A stretch of 22,687 nucleotides of DNA from Verrucomicrobiota bacterium (lineage in GTDB: Bacteria; Chlamydiota; Chlamydiia; Chlamydiales; Rhabdochlamydiaceae). Numbering within the stretch: position 1 is the stretch's first letter; each line of letters opens with the position of its first letter. The notes under the pieces were generated by a model. That model did not search any database, was not told the DNA's origin, and saw nothing but the letters and a program-made list of their open reading frames with translations. The position numbers were made by a program, and so were the translations under genes. The stretch is from NCBI GenBank assembly GCA_903970455.1, contig CAJCIW010000183.1, forward strand, positions 1 to 22,687, in the 5' to 3' direction. This document shows positions 6,747 to 17,464 of the stretch, one piece after another.

Positions 6747-7265
6747 ATGAGACCGGAAAAGCAACTACTTCTCAATGAGATCACAGATAAAATTGCCGGC
6801 TCTAAAGCGATCGTGATCGCCAGCTATAAGCGTCTCGAACCAAATGCAGCCTCCGTATTTCGCACGAATTTGGCGAAAACAGGCGGCAGCCTCGAGGTCG
6901 TGAAAAAGCGGGTGCTCATCAAAGCAGCGCAAGTTGCTGGTGTCGCAATCGATCCTGCTCAGTTACAAGGACACATTGCAGTTGTCTTTGCCAATGAAGA
7001 CCCCATTCAAACCACAAAGACTGTTTATCAGTTTTGTAAAGAGAATGAGGCGGTCTTAGAAGTTATCGGCGGAAGGTTCGAAGGCGCGATTTGTTCGGCC
7101 AAAGATGTGGAACAGATCTCTAAGCTTCCGAGCAAAGATGAAATGCGCTCCCAATTTTTGGGTACGCTCGAAGCACCGCTTTCGCAAACGCTCAGCGTTA
7201 TCGAAGCTATGCTTACCTCCGTTATGTACTGCTTGGACAATAAGTCTCAACAAACTAACTCTTAA
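6747..7265 (+). CDS. rplJ: 50S ribosomal protein L10
   Basis: 172 residues. The N-terminal RNA-binding domain is recognisable (AIVIASYKRLEPNAASVFRT, then GGSLEVVKKRVLIKAA), and the C-terminal helix that binds L7/L12 dimers ends near SQTLSVIEAMLTSVMYCLD. L10 anchors the L7/L12 stalk. The start lies three bases after rplA, so no room remains for the classical L10 leader seen in E. coli; translation is probably coupled to rplA. The Shine-Dalgarno sequence would lie inside the end of rplA. Confidence 0.98.
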   Translation: MRPEKQLLLNEITDKIAGSKAIVIASYKRLEPNAASVFRTNLAKTGGSLEVVKKRVLIKAAQVAGVAIDPAQLQGHIAVVFANEDPIQTTKTVYQFCKENEAVLEVIGGRFEGAICSAKDVEQISKLPSKDEMRSQFLGTLEAPLSQTLSVIEAMLTSVMYCLDNKSQQTNS

Positions 7266-7297
7266 AATTAAACAAGATCAATCAAAGAGGTTAAACC

Positions 7298-7693
7298 GTG
7301 TCTACACAACAACAAAACATTGATACACTAGTCGAAACACTTAGCCAATTAAGCGTTCTCGATATGGCAAAATTAAAAACTGCTCTGGAAGATAAATGGG
7401 GCGTTAAAGCTGCTGCTGCCGCACCTATGATGATGGCTGCTCCAGCTGCTGCGGCGGCTCCTGCTGCAGAGTCTACTGAATTCAAGGTGACTTTGGAAGC
7501 AACGCCAGATGACAAGAAAATCAGCGTCATCAAAGTCGTCCGTGAGATCACACAACTTGGCCTCAAAGAAGCCAAAGATTTGGTAGATGGCGCTCCGAAA
7601 GTCTTGAAAGAGACTTCCCCAAAAGCGGAAGCGGATGAAATTGCTAAGAAAATCACAACTGCAGGCGGTAAAGTGACCTTGAAAGGTCTCTAA
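7298..7693 (+). CDS. rplL: 50S ribosomal protein L7/L12
   Basis: 131 residues starting at a GTG codon at 7298, with AGAGG seven bases upstream. The N-terminal dimerisation domain (to about 36) is followed by the usual Ala-rich flexible hinge (38-58) and the C-terminal factor-binding domain, including [20 protein letters not shown] and the final GGKVTLK. L7/L12 dimers recruit and activate translation GTPases. The GTG start is noteworthy for such a highly expressed gene but is well supported by the alignment of the N-terminus and the ribosome binding site. Confidence 0.98.
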   Translation: MSTQQQNIDTLVETLSQLSVLDMAKLKTALEDKWGVKAAAAAPMMMAAPAAAAAPAAESTEFKVTLEATPDDKKISVIKVVREITQLGLKEAKDLVDGAPKVLKETSPKAEADEIAKKITTAGGKVTLKGL

Positions 7694-7715
7694 ATCGACA
7701 ACAGCCTTAAAGATT

Positions 7716-7772
7716 AACGAGAGCAGAAGCCATGAAATATTGACTTCTGCTCGTCGTTTTTAGTTTTTTTTT
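7716..7772 (+). terminator. rplL-rpoB attenuator
   Basis: AACGA plus GAGCAGAAG (7716-7729) pairs with CTTCTGCTC plus GTCGTT (7744-7758): a 14-bp stem with a single bulged G at 7753 and a 14-base loop. It is followed by TTTTTAG and nine Ts (7764-7772). Only 36 bases separate it from rpoB, with no evident promoter. In E. coli a partial terminator in the same place lowers rpoBC expression relative to the ribosomal proteins; the same role is inferred here. Confidence 0.8.
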
Positions 7773-7808
7773 GGAATTGATCAACATATTAAGCTAGGAG
7801 CCGTTTCG

Positions 7809-10800
7809 ATGTTAAAAAGGCCGCCTCAACGGGTGAGTTTTCGTAGTAGAGAAGAGATCATTGATCTGCCGAACCTTATAGAGATCCAAATTAAGTCTTA
7901 CGATCAATTTCTCCAAGCGGACAAAATGCCGCACGAAAGGGAAAATTTCGGATTGCAAGAGGTCTTTACTGAAATATTTCCGATCAAGTCTTACGATGAG
8001 AAGACGATTCTCGAATTTATCTCCTATAACCTCGGGGTGCCCAAATACACTCCGGAAGAGTGCATCCGCCGCGGAATTACTTTCAACGTCACGCTCAAAG
8101 TCAAGTTTCGCCTGACCGACGAAACCGGTATTAAAGAAGAAGAAGTCTACATGGGGACTATCCCTGTGATGACTGAAAAAGGCACATTCATCATCAATGG
8201 CGCCGAACGCGTCATTGTTTCCCAGTTGCATCGCTCTCCTGGCATTTCTTTTGAACAGGAACGCCACATCAAAGGCTCCACGATTTATTCCTTCCGCATC
8301 ATTCCTTATCGCGGAAGCTGGCTTGAAGGCGCTTTTGACACCAACGACCTGATTTACATTTATATTGACAGAAAAAAACGGCGCCGCAAGATTTTGGCGA
8401 CCTCCTTCATCCGCACATTAGGCTATTCTACAGATTCGGATATCATCGAAGAATTCTTTAGCACGATCAAAGTGAAAATCCGTTCCGATAAAGACTTCCC
8501 AAAACTTGTGGGAAAGATCTTGGCCGAAGATGTCCTCGATGAACAAAGCGGAGTGGTGTTTGGAAAGGCTTCCGAAAAATTAACGACCGCCATGCTCAAA
8601 CGGATGCTCGATACGAATATCTCCGTAGTCCGCATTGCGGAAGACGCCGATGAAACAAGCCCCATCATCAAGATGCTCGCTAAAGATCCGACCGATTCGT
8701 ACGAATCGGCTTTGAAAGATTTCTACCGTAAAATTCGTCCCGGCGAACCCGCGACGCTTTCCAATGCCCGTTCGGCAATCATGCGCCTTTTCTTCGATCC
8801 CAAACGGTATAATTTAGGCCGTGTAGGACGTTATAAGCTCAATCGCAAGCTCGGCCTGGAAGTTTCGGACGATGAGCTCAACATTGTGACCCTGCGCAAA
8901 GAAGATGTGATCGGCGCGATCAAGTATTTAATTCGCTTGAAGAAGGGGGAAGAAGGTGTCAACGTCGATGATATCGATCATCTTGGAAACCGCCGCGTCC
9001 GTTCTGTTGGCGAACTGATCCAAAACCAATGCCGCATCGGCCTTGCCCGCATGGAGAAAATCATCAAAGAACGGATGAACCTCTTTGATTTCACTTCAGA
9101 CACACTGACTCCCGGCAAGGTTGTTTCTGCAAAGGGACTCGCAGGTGTTCTGAAAGACTTTTTCGGCAGATCGCAATTATCTCAATTCATGGACCAAACG
9201 AATCCTGTTGCGGAACTCACGCACAAACGGCGTCTTTCCTCGCTCGGGCCAGGCGGCCTGAACCGGGAACGCGCAGGTTTTGAGGTGCGCGACGTTCATC
9301 CGAGCCACTATGGAAGGATCTGTCCGATCGAGACTCCGGAAGGACCCAACATCGGGTTGATCACCTCGCTGTCTGCTTTTGCGAAGATCAATGAATTCGG
9401 CTTCATCGAAACGCCCTATCGAATTGTTCGGGATGGCGTTGTCACGGAAGAGATCGAATACATGACAGCTGACCAGGAAGAAAACAACGTCATCGCTCAG
9501 GCATCGGCCATCTTGGACGACCATAACATGTTCGTCGAGCCGCTTTGCTGGGCACGCTATAATGGGGAATCGTTAAAAATCGAGACGAGCAAGATCACCC
9601 ACATGGACGTATCGTCCAAACAGCTCGTATCGATTGTAACCGGATTAATTCCCTTCCTCGAGCACGACGATGCGAACCGCGCCTTGATGGGCTCCAACAT
9701 GCAGCGGCAAGGCGTTCCATTGCTCAAGACCGACGCGCCGATCGTCGGGACTGGATTAGAACCCCGTTCAGCGCGCGACTCGGGCGCTGTGATCGTCGCC
9801 GAAGAAGATGGAACAGTCGAATATGTCGATGGTTACAAAATCGTCATTGCTGCCAAATCCAATCCGCTCGACAAAAAGACTTATGTCCTTAAAAAGTTCA
9901 TGCGCTCTAATGCGGGAACATGCATCAACCAAACGCCTCTTTGCAATGTGGGCGACATCATCAAAGCCAACGACGTCATTGCTGATGGCCCTGCCACAGA
10001 TAAAGGGGAAGTGGCCCTTGGTAAAAACGTACTCGTCGCATTCATGCCTTGGTGCGGCTATAACTACGAAGATGCGATCATCATCTCAGAGAAACTTTTA
10101 AAGCTCGATTACTGCACATCGATCTATCTCGAAGAGTTTGAGCTCACTGCCCGCGATACGAAGCTTGGAAAGGAAGAGATCACCCGCGACATTCCGAACG
10201 TTTCTGAAGAAGCGCTTGCCAATTTGGGCGAAGACGGTATTATCCGCATCGGAGCGGAGGTGACTCCCGGGGACATCCTTGTCGGTAAGATTACGCCGAA
10301 GTCGGAAACAGAGCTCGCTCCAGAAGAGCGTCTCCTTCGCGCTATTTTTGGTGAAAAAGCAGCAGACGTGAAAGACGCCTCCCTCACAGCGCCTCCGGGA
10401 ACGGAAGGTGTAGTCATGGACGTCAAAGTCTTCAGCCGCCGTGACCGCCTTTCTAAGACAGACGACGAGCTTGTCGAAGAAGCCAGCCGGATCAAAGATA
10501 TCCATCAGGATTTCAAGACAAAAGAAGCTGAGCTCATGATCGAATACCATGAAAAGCTCGGTGCTCTTCTTCTCGGTGAAATAGCTCCTGCTCCGATCAT
10601 GCACCGCAAGAGCGGCGATATCCTGATTAAAGAAGGGGAAGTGATTACGCAAGAGATGCTCGAGAATTTAGAGTCGGAAAAGCCTGAAGATCTGATCATC
10701 GGCGAAGCAGAAGTTTACAACACGCTTAAATCCCAGATGCGCGAGTACGACACGGCGATGCAGACGTTGCAGACGCTGCACAAGAGCGAAATCGAATACA

Positions 10801-11573
10801 CACGCAAAGGGGACACAGAGCTCGATCCGGGCGTAATCCGCCAGGTCAAAGTTTACGTCGCTTCCAAGCGCAAACTGCAAGTCGGCGACAAGATGGCCGG
10901 GCGGCACGGAAATAAAGGCGTTGTTTCCCGGATCGTTCCTGAGCAAGACATGCCATACCTTTCTAATGGGGAGACCGTCGAGATCATCCTGAACCCTCTT
11001 GGCGTACCGTCCCGTATGAACATGGGACAGCTGCTGGAAACGCACCTGGGCTACGCTGCAAGAAAAGCAGGGATCTATGTCAAGAGCCCGGTGTTTGAAG
11101 GTTTCCCGGAATCGCGCATTTGGCAGATGATGAAAGAACTCGGCCTTCCAGAAGACGGCAAGAGCCATTTGTACGATGGACGCACCGGAGAAAGATTCGA
11201 AAACCGCGTCGTCGTCGGCTATATTTACATTCTCAAATTGAGCCACCTCGTTGCGGACAAGATCCACGCGCGTTCAATTGGCCCTTATTCTCTCGTCACT
11301 CAGCAGCCGCTTGGCGGCAAGGCCCAAATGGGAGGCCAGCGCTTCGGGGAGATGGAAGTTTGGGCGCTTGAGGCGTATGGCGCAGCCAACCTGCTTCAAG
11401 AGATGCTTACCGTCAAATCAGACGATGTAGGCGGACGTACCCGTATTTACGAGTCGATTGTAAAAGGGGAAAATATTTTAACGGCAGGAACGCCTGAGTC
11501 CTTCAACGTTCTCGTGAAGGAAATGCAAGGGCTTTGTTTAGATGTGCGCACTGAAAGCGCAACAGAAGTTTAA
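7809..11573 (+). CDS. rpoB: DNA-directed RNA polymerase subunit beta
   Basis: 1254 residues, full length and close to chlamydial RpoB. The rifampicin region is intact at about 452-480 (SQLSQFMDQ at 455-463, then HKRR at 472-475 and S477), with the residues normally found in sensitive enzymes. It is followed by [16 protein letters not shown] and [13 protein letters not shown]. The catalytic lysines are K1028 and K1036 in [12 protein letters not shown]. The C-terminus has the [20 protein letters not shown] segment that meets beta-prime. The ATG has AGGAG eight bases upstream. rpoC follows after 17 bases. Confidence 0.99.
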   Translation: MLKRPPQRVSFRSREEIIDLPNLIEIQIKSYDQFLQADKMPHERENFGLQEVFTEIFPIKSYDEKTILEFISYNLGVPKYTPEECIRRGITFNVTLKVKFRLTDETGIKEEEVYMGTIPVMTEKGTFIINGAERVIVSQLHRSPGISFEQERHIKGSTIYSFRIIPYRGSWLEGAFDTNDLIYIYIDRKKRRRKILATSFIRTLGYSTDSDIIEEFFSTIKVKIRSDKDFPKLVGKILAEDVLDEQSGVVFGKASEKLTTAMLKRMLDTNISVVRIAEDADETSPIIKMLAKDPTDSYESALKDFYRKIRPGEPATLSNARSAIMRLFFDPKRYNLGRVGRYKLNRKLGLEVSDDELNIVTLRKEDVIGAIKYLIRLKKGEEGVNVDDIDHLGNRRVRSVGELIQNQCRIGLARMEKIIKERMNLFDFTSDTLTPGKVVSAKGLAGVLKDFFGRSQLSQFMDQTNPVAELTHKRRLSSLGPGGLNRERAGFEVRDVHPSHYGRICPIETPEGPNIGLITSLSAFAKINEFGFIETPYRIVRDGVVTEEIEYMTADQEENNVIAQASAILDDHNMFVEPLCWARYNGESLKIETSKITHMDVSSKQLVSIVTGLIPFLEHDDANRALMGSNMQRQGVPLLKTDAPIVGTGLEPRSARDSGAVIVAEEDGTVEYVDGYKIVIAAKSNPLDKKTYVLKKFMRSNAGTCINQTPLCNVGDIIKANDVIADGPATDKGEVALGKNVLVAFMPWCGYNYEDAIIISEKLLKLDYCTSIYLEEFELTARDTKLGKEEITRDIPNVSEEALANLGEDGIIRIGAEVTPGDILVGKITPKSETELAPEERLLRAIFGEKAADVKDASLTAPPGTEGVVMDVKVFSRRDRLSKTDDELVEEASRIKDIHQDFKTKEAELMIEYHEKLGALLLGEIAPAPIMHRKSGDILIKEGEVITQEMLENLESEKPEDLIIGEAEVYNTLKSQMREYDTAMQTLQTLHKSEIEYTRKGDTELDPGVIRQVKVYVASKRKLQVGDKMAGRHGNKGVVSRIVPEQDMPYLSNGETVEIILNPLGVPSRMNMGQLLETHLGYAARKAGIYVKSPVFEGFPESRIWQMMKELGLPEDGKSHLYDGRTGERFENRVVVGYIYILKLSHLVADKIHARSIGPYSLVTQQPLGGKAQMGGQRFGEMEVWALEAYGAANLLQEMLTVKSDDVGGRTRIYESIVKGENILTAGTPESFNVLVKEMQGLCLDVRTESATEV

Positions 11574-11590
11574 TAGGGAGAAATAACTTC

Positions 11591-14500
11591 ATGTCAGAAG
11601 AAGATTTCAAGGGTTCCCAATTCGATAAATTGACGATTAAAATTGCGTCTGATGATGTCATCCGCAATGAATGGTCGCGCGGGGAGATCAAGAAGCCCGA
11701 AACGATCAATTACCGGACATTCAAGCCGGAGAAAGGCGGTCTGTTCTGTGAGAAGATCTTCGGCCCCACGCGGGATTGGGAGTGTGCTTGCGGGAAGTAC
11801 AAAAAGATCAAGCATAAAGGAATTGTCTGCGACCGCTGCGGCGTGGAAGTGACCCTGGCCAAGGTGCGCCGCGAACGCATGGCCCACATTGAGCTCGCTG
11901 TTCCCGTCGTGCACATTTGGTTCTTTAAAACGATGCCATCGCGCATCGGCAACATCATGGGGATGTCGGCGACCGATCTCGAACGCGTGATCTATTATGA
12001 AGAATACGTCGTCATCGATCCGGGCCGCACGACGCTGGAAAGAAAACAGCTCTTGTCCGATGCGGAATACCGGGAAGCGCAAGAAAAATGGGGATCTGAT
12101 GCTTTTGTCGCCAGAATGGGCGGCGAAGCGATCCGCGACCTACTGGAAAAAGAAGATTTATTAGGCCTTGTCGTCGAACTCAAAGATAAATTGCGCAAGA
12201 CGAAATCGATGCAAGCTCGAATGAAGCTAGCCAAAAGGCTAAAGATTGTCGAAAGCTTCTCTTCTTCTCCGAACCGTCCTGACTGGATGGTGATGTCGTG
12301 CGTCCCTGTGATTCCGCCGGACCTGCGTCCTCTTGTCCCGCTCGACGGAGGAAGATTTGCGACCTCCGACCTCAACGACCTGTATCGCCGCGTGATCAAC
12401 CGGAATAACCGCCTGAAAGCAATTCTCAAGTTAAAGACGCCTGATGTGATCGTCCGGAATGAAAAGCGGATGCTGCAAGAGGCCGTCGACGCTCTATTTG
12501 ACAACGGCCGCCACGGCCATCCTGTGATGGGCGCCGGAAACCGTCCGCTCAAATCCCTTTCGGAAATGCTGAAAGGAAAACAGGGGCGCTTCCGTCAAAA
12601 CCTGCTGGGCAAGCGGGTCGACTACTCCGGACGTTCGGTCATCATCGTCGGTCCCGATTTGCGTTTCAACCAATGCGGTTTGCCAAAACAGATGGCCCTC
12701 GAGTTGTTTGAGCCGTTCATCGTCAAACGCCTCAAAGATCTCAACTATGTTTACACGATCCGGTCCGCGAAAAAAATGATCCAAAAACAAGCGCCCGAAG
12801 TGTGGGACGTTCTTGAAGAGATCATCAAAGGACATCCTGTTCTTCTCAACCGTGCGCCGACATTGCACCGATTGGGTATACAGGCCTTTGAACCCGTGCT
12901 GATCGAAGGGAAAGCGATCCGCATCCATCCGCTCGTTTGTACGGCATTCAACGCCGACTTCGACGGTGACCAGATGGCTGTCCACATTCCCCTTTCCATC
13001 GAAGCTCAGCTCGAAGCAAAATTGTTGATGATGGCACCGGACAATATTTTCCTGCCCTCTTCAGGCAAACCTTCTGCTGTTCCTTCTCAGGATATGATTC
13101 TCGGCCTCTATTACCTGATGCTCGATCCGATTTATATTGCGGAAGATCACGGGAAGAAGACCAAGGTCTTCAAAAACATGGACGAAGTGCTTACTGCGCT
13201 TTCTTCAGGCGGGAGCTTTAGCTGGTACGAGAATGCAGGAAAGGACGGGCGGCGCGACGACCTCGGACGCGGCATCCGTCTGCATGAAAAGATTAGACTC
13301 AAACTCGAGACCGGCATCATTGAAACAACGCCCGGACGCGTCTTATTTAACACGATCGTTCCCAAAGAACTCGGCTTCCAGAACTATTCTCTGCGTAAGA
13401 AGAAAATGAGCGAGCTCGTCCTTCAGACCTACAAAAAAGTCGGCCTCGAAGCCACGGTGCGCTTTTTGGATAATCTGAAAAATCTTGGATTTGCTGAAGC
13501 GACAAAATCTGCCCTCTCGATGGGCGTATGCGACGTCCGCGTTCCTAAAGACAAACAAAAAGTGATCGACGCGGCCCATAAACGGATTGAAGTGGTCGTT
13601 AAACAATACGAAGACGGCATTATCACGGAAGGGGAAAGAAAATCCAAGATCATCAGCATTTGGACGGAAGTCACCGACCAGCTTTCTGAAGAGCTTTTCA
13701 AGCTCGTCAGCGAAGTTCGGGACTACGAATTCAATCCGCTCTATTTGATGATGGACTCCGGCGCCCGCGGTAATAAATCGCAGGTCAAACAGCTTGGCGC
13801 GCTCCGCGGCTTGATGGCAAAACCCTCGGGAGAAATCCTGGAGTCGCCGATCACAGCGAACTTCCGCGAAGGACTGAGCGTTCTTGAATACTTCATCTCT
13901 TCCCACGGTGCGCGCAAAGGTCTCGCGGACACTGCTCTTAAAACAGCGGACTCTGGCTATCTTACACGCCGCCTCGTCGACGTATCACAAGAAGTGATCA
14001 TCACGGAGGAAGATTGTGGCACGCTCAACGGGATCGATGTAGCAGCGATCAAGCAAGGTCAGGAAGAACTTCTTCCCATCAAAGACCGTATTTATGGCCG
14101 CGCTGTTTGCGACGATGCCTACCAACCCGGGGATAGCACTAAAATGCTTGCCCGCGCGGGCGATATTCTGACTGTGATCCAAGCAGAAACCATCGATGAT
14201 GCCGGGATTGACAGCATCCGCATCCGTTCTGCCCTGACTTGCGAGTCCAAGCGGGGAATCTGCGCAAAATGCTATGGTGTCAACCTTGCTAATGGGGCTG
14301 TTGTAGGCCAGGGCGAAGCTGTTGGTACGATCGCCGCTCAATCGATCGGCGAACCGGGAACGCAGCTCACGATGCGTACCTTCCACACCGGGGGTATTGC
14401 GTCCGCAAGCGTCACACCAGAGCTTCTTACAGAACAAGACGGCGTCCTTGTGTATATGGGGCTGCGCACGGTTCAAAACGAAGAAGGCATCTGGCTGGCG

Positions 14501-15748
14501 CTCAATAAAAACGGCACGCTCCACATCGTCCGCGATGAAGGACGTAGCTTAGAAGAGTGCAAACGCCTCCTCAGCACCAAGTCGATCGAACCCATGCAGA
14601 CAGTGACTGTCGAGCTCGGCACACGCATTCTTCTGCCCGATGGCGCAAAGGTGAAGAAGAAAACGAAGATTGCTCAATGGGAACAGCACAACGTTCCGAT
14701 CATTTGCGAACGTCCCGGCTATGTTAAATACGAAGACCTCGTCGAAGGGATTTCTACCCAGCGCGAAGTCAACAAACAAACAGGCCAGACTGAGCTTATT
14801 GTTAAACAGCATCGAGGCGAATTACATCCCCAGATCGTCATCTACGCAGACAAAGAGTACTCGGAACTCGTGGGTACTTATGCGATCCCATCAGGAGCCT
14901 ATATCTCCGTGCAAGAAGGACAGTATGTCTCTGCAGGGATGCTGCTCGCTCGCCTACCTCGTGGCGCTATCAAGACAAAGGACATCGTCGGCGGCCTTCC
15001 CCGCGTCGCTGAGCTTTTCGAAGCTCGCCGGCCGAAAGATGCCGCTGAGATCGCGAAGATCGACGGCGTCGTCGACTTCCGCGGCGTTCAAAAGAACAAG
15101 CGCATCGTCGTCGTCCGCGATGAAGAGTCCGGAATGGAAGAGGAACACCTCATTCCGCTGAGCAAGCACCTTATCGTTCAAAGGGGCGATTTCGTGATCA
15201 AGGGACAGCAGCTGACCGACGGCCTCGTGGTTCCGCAGGAAATTTTGGATATCTGCGGCGTCCGCGAATTGCAAAAATATCTCGTGAACCAAGTCCAAGA
15301 GGTCTACCGTCTGCAAGGGGTTGACATCAACGACAAACACATCGAGATCATTATCCGTCAAATGTTGCAGAAGGTTCGCGTTACCGATCCCGGAGACACG
15401 ACCTTCCTCTATGGCGAGGACATCGACAAGAGGAACTTCCACCGGATCAATCGGAAAACGATCGATGAGGGTGGACGGCCAGCGCAAGCAGCGCCGGTCC
15501 TGCTGGGGATCACAAAAGCATCCCTTGGCACGGACTCTTTCATCTCTGCCGCTTCGTTCCAAGAGACGACCCGCGTGCTCACGGACGCTGCCTGCGAAGG
15601 AAAGACCGATTACCTGCTCGACTTTAAGTCGAACATTATCATGGGTCATTCGATTCCTGGCGGCACCGGCTTTGAAGAATACCGCAAGCGTATCAGCAAG
15701 TCGCTCGACCGCGACGCGGATGAAGAGCTCCAATTCGTCTTCGAATAA
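11591..15748 (+). CDS. rpoC: DNA-directed RNA polymerase subunit beta-prime
   Basis: 1385 residues, full length. The N-terminal zinc ribbon has C65, C67, C80 and C83. The active-site motif NADFDGDQ (454-461) supplies the three aspartates that hold catalytic magnesium. The second zinc site is C809, C884, C891 and C894 (in [11 protein letters not shown]), and it is followed by the trigger-loop region [16 protein letters not shown]. The start codon is preceded by GGGAG about nine bases upstream. A strong intrinsic terminator begins 24 bases after the stop, ending the long plus-strand block. Confidence 0.99.
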   Translation: MSEEDFKGSQFDKLTIKIASDDVIRNEWSRGEIKKPETINYRTFKPEKGGLFCEKIFGPTRDWECACGKYKKIKHKGIVCDRCGVEVTLAKVRRERMAHIELAVPVVHIWFFKTMPSRIGNIMGMSATDLERVIYYEEYVVIDPGRTTLERKQLLSDAEYREAQEKWGSDAFVARMGGEAIRDLLEKEDLLGLVVELKDKLRKTKSMQARMKLAKRLKIVESFSSSPNRPDWMVMSCVPVIPPDLRPLVPLDGGRFATSDLNDLYRRVINRNNRLKAILKLKTPDVIVRNEKRMLQEAVDALFDNGRHGHPVMGAGNRPLKSLSEMLKGKQGRFRQNLLGKRVDYSGRSVIIVGPDLRFNQCGLPKQMALELFEPFIVKRLKDLNYVYTIRSAKKMIQKQAPEVWDVLEEIIKGHPVLLNRAPTLHRLGIQAFEPVLIEGKAIRIHPLVCTAFNADFDGDQMAVHIPLSIEAQLEAKLLMMAPDNIFLPSSGKPSAVPSQDMILGLYYLMLDPIYIAEDHGKKTKVFKNMDEVLTALSSGGSFSWYENAGKDGRRDDLGRGIRLHEKIRLKLETGIIETTPGRVLFNTIVPKELGFQNYSLRKKKMSELVLQTYKKVGLEATVRFLDNLKNLGFAEATKSALSMGVCDVRVPKDKQKVIDAAHKRIEVVVKQYEDGIITEGERKSKIISIWTEVTDQLSEELFKLVSEVRDYEFNPLYLMMDSGARGNKSQVKQLGALRGLMAKPSGEILESPITANFREGLSVLEYFISSHGARKGLADTALKTADSGYLTRRLVDVSQEVIITEEDCGTLNGIDVAAIKQGQEELLPIKDRIYGRAVCDDAYQPGDSTKMLARAGDILTVIQAETIDDAGIDSIRIRSALTCESKRGICAKCYGVNLANGAVVGQGEAVGTIAAQSIGEPGTQLTMRTFHTGGIASASVTPELLTEQDGVLVYMGLRTVQNEEGIWLALNKNGTLHIVRDEGRSLEECKRLLSTKSIEPMQTVTVELGTRILLPDGAKVKKKTKIAQWEQHNVPIICERPGYVKYEDLVEGISTQREVNKQTGQTELIVKQHRGELHPQIVIYADKEYSELVGTYAIPSGAYISVQEGQYVSAGMLLARLPRGAIKTKDIVGGLPRVAELFEARRPKDAAEIAKIDGVVDFRGVQKNKRIVVVRDEESGMEEEHLIPLSKHLIVQRGDFVIKGQQLTDGLVVPQEILDICGVRELQKYLVNQVQEVYRLQGVDINDKHIEIIIRQMLQKVRVTDPGDTTFLYGEDIDKRNFHRINRKTIDEGGRPAQAAPVLLGITKASLGTDSFISAASFQETTRVLTDAACEGKTDYLLDFKSNIIMGHSIPGGTGFEEYRKRISKSLDRDADEELQFVFE

Positions 15749-15772
15749 CCATTATTCAAAGGTTCTTATTCT

Positions 15773-15804
15773 AAACCGCTTGGGAAACCCCCAAGCGGTT
15801 TTTT
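15773..15804 (+). terminator. Intrinsic terminator of rpoC
   Basis: A perfect 12-bp stem, AAACCGCTTGGG (15773-15784) with CCCAAGCGGTTT (15790-15801), has a five-base loop and is followed by a run of Ts. The same stem recurs in decayed form at 17159-17185. Confidence 0.93.
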
Positions 15805-15868
15805 ATTGTTTTAAATTCGGCTTTATTGTAATATCTTACATACAAGATTAATTTAATTATGTGATGAA

Positions 15869-17140
15869 ATGAGTGCTGTTAATAAATATTTAACATCCGA
15901 TTTGACAATTTTTCCAAATACTCCTTCCGATATTCAGAAGGTGATCATTTTGAAGTGCAATCCAACTGGATTGATCAAATTAAGCGGTGTCAATAGAGAA
16001 GCTTCCGCGCTGCTGAGCAATGAGTTTTTTAAAAAACTATATGACGATCAGCATCCCAATCTAGCTGTTTTGGATCTGCTTTTTGGGAAATTGTGTTCCT
16101 ACCATCCCTCGAATTGCTGGAAGGTCGTCTGTCAAGTGATGGATCCGAGTTGGAAAGGGTATCAGGGAGAAGACAAGACTGTTTCTATTGCGCTCCGTTT
16201 GAGTCCTTCATTTGTCCAGGAAGCAAAATCAGCAGTTGTTTTGAAACTGGAATCGGAGAAAGAGAAAGATGTAAATCGAATCAAAGAAATTTGCGGTACC
16301 CATTTTGAAGACCCCCATTCCCCGATTGATCAAGCTTGGAAAGCATATAAAAAAAATGAAGAAGAATTTCGTTTAGTGCATCAGGAGTTTTCCCAATCAC
16401 AAGGACAAATTCTGATTGTGGAGGCACCGGATCATGATAAATTTACGTCAATCCTAGCGGTTATTGAAGGCGATTTAGATCAGAGTAATGTTGAGCGCAC
16501 CGTTGAACGGTTTATTAGCATCTCTTATGAACAATTTGTAGAGAAGATAGATGCAGGAACAAAAGAGATCTCCGAAGAAGAGTTTTTGGTTTATCAAAAA
16601 ATTGCTAAAGTAACTCAACTTGAACAGAAATTACACGCTATATGGATACGAATGGAAGAATTTCGTAAACAGTATCAAGATCTTGAGCAAGAAAGATATC
16701 AAGGCCAGTTCCACATTGAAAGCACCGATTCACTTATCAACGATTATAATTCCAACGGTGCTTCAATTCATATGCACGAGCTAACCAACGAATGGAATCA
16801 AGCTCGAAACATTATTGAGAACATCGAATCCAAAACTCAATTGAGTAAATGCAATGATCTCATTATGAAACTTATTAATACTCCTGTAGAGCAAACGCCC
16901 GAGGCATTTGCAGAAATTCGCAGTTTAATTAATGCATCTGCAGATGAATATAGAATAAATATTTGGAATAATTTGTATAAACTCAGTGGAAACCATGTCA
17001 CGGAAGACTCTTCGGCCGAAAACCATTTTCAGGATCATTTGCCCATGCTAGGTTTGGCCGTGGAGAGAGAGGTTAGCTACATCCAATCTCACCTTGAGAA
17101 CGAAAATCGATGGTTGAATTCCCATTCTGCCCTTTTATAA
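15869..17140 (+). CDS. Hypothetical protein with F-box-like N-terminus
   Basis: 423 residues. The gene is AT-richer than the neighbouring rpo genes. Residues about 14-58 read like an F-box: Pro-x-x-Pro then a hydrophobic I..VI helix, LIKLSGVNRE, and LLSNEFFKKLY, matching the L..LS.V.R...L.....F...L spacing of that fold. The rest is polar and helical, with coiled-coil-like stretches around 120-150 and 240-280, and no enzymatic motif that I recognise. F-box proteins tie substrates to eukaryotic SCF ubiquitin ligases, and amoeba-associated chlamydiae are known to encode them as effectors; such a role is inferred. There is no convincing Shine-Dalgarno sequence before the ATG at 15869. Related terminators stand on both sides of the gene. 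Confidence 0.85.
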   Translation: MSAVNKYLTSDLTIFPNTPSDIQKVIILKCNPTGLIKLSGVNREASALLSNEFFKKLYDDQHPNLAVLDLLFGKLCSYHPSNCWKVVCQVMDPSWKGYQGEDKTVSIALRLSPSFVQEAKSAVVLKLESEKEKDVNRIKEICGTHFEDPHSPIDQAWKAYKKNEEEFRLVHQEFSQSQGQILIVEAPDHDKFTSILAVIEGDLDQSNVERTVERFISISYEQFVEKIDAGTKEISEEEFLVYQKIAKVTQLEQKLHAIWIRMEEFRKQYQDLEQERYQGQFHIESTDSLINDYNSNGASIHMHELTNEWNQARNIIENIESKTQLSKCNDLIMKLINTPVEQTPEAFAEIRSLINASADEYRINIWNNLYKLSGNHVTEDSSAENHFQDHLPMLGLAVEREVSYIQSHLENENRWLNSHSALL

Positions 17141-17158
17141 AAGAAGCTCCTTGTTATA

Positions 17159-17185
17159 AACCGCTTGGAAATCTCTCAAGCGGTT
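17159..17185 (+). terminator. Second, degenerate copy of the rpoC terminator
   Basis: AACCGCTTG (17159-17167) pairs with CAAGCGGTT (17177-17185) around a nine-base loop. The arms and flanks (CTTGTTATAA before, TTCTGTTGTTGATTT after) resemble the rpoC terminator at 15773-15804, but the inner GGG/CCC pairs are lost and the T-tract is interrupted. It probably still ends transcription of the gene at 15869-17140. Confidence 0.65.
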
Positions 17186-17464
17186 CTGTTGTTGATTTAT
17201 AAATCCATCTGCGAGCCGGGCCCTGATCCAGTTAAGGCGCGTTATTACCCCACTATTCAAATAGCTTGCTGCGGCCTTGCCAAAGTGATTTTGATTGCGT
17301 GAAATCAAAGGCATAGTTAGAATGTCCTAAATAGTTCAAAGCACTCTCATGCAATAAAAACTAGCTATTTTATTCTTGTTGATTGATCAATTTCTCGTAC
17401 GAGAGATTGCCCTGAGTCATTCTCAGAATTTTCTATTTATTACGACATCTGCCATGGTGAAGAG
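17186..17464. other. Non-coding spacer before the ABC operon
   Basis: No convincing gene is visible here. The spacer contains an imperfect stem-loop (17274-17312, with a 7-bp core TTTGATT/AATCAAA at 17290-17309), an 8-base palindrome TTGATCAA (17383-17390), a 12-base palindrome TCTCGTACGAGA (17393-17404), and a small hairpin CTGAG/CTCAG (17412-17426). No clear -35/-10 pair was found, although the spacer must hold the promoter of the downstream operon because a terminator precedes it. Confidence 0.5.
17393..17404. promoter_or_regulatory. Perfect 12-bp palindrome, possible operator
   Basis: TCTCGTACGAGA is its own reverse complement and lies about 60 bases before the ABC ATPase start. An adjacent palindrome (TTGATCAA, 17383-17390) adds to the symmetry. 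A dimeric regulator site is a reasonable guess; nothing in the window names the regulator. Confidence 0.35.

Noticed and set aside
7298..7480. Alanine-codon repeats in rplL as a possible microsatellite
   Set aside because: They encode the normal Ala-rich hinge of L7/L12.
10098..11267. Long minus-strand frames opposite rpoB (184 and 199 codons)
   Set aside because: Antisense shadows of conserved rpoB segments, without start signals or protein similarity.
14954..15733. 259-codon minus-strand frame inside rpoC
   Set aside because: It is antisense to a fully conserved coding region. Long shadow frames on the opposite strand are expected with this codon use, and the translation has no recognisable domain.
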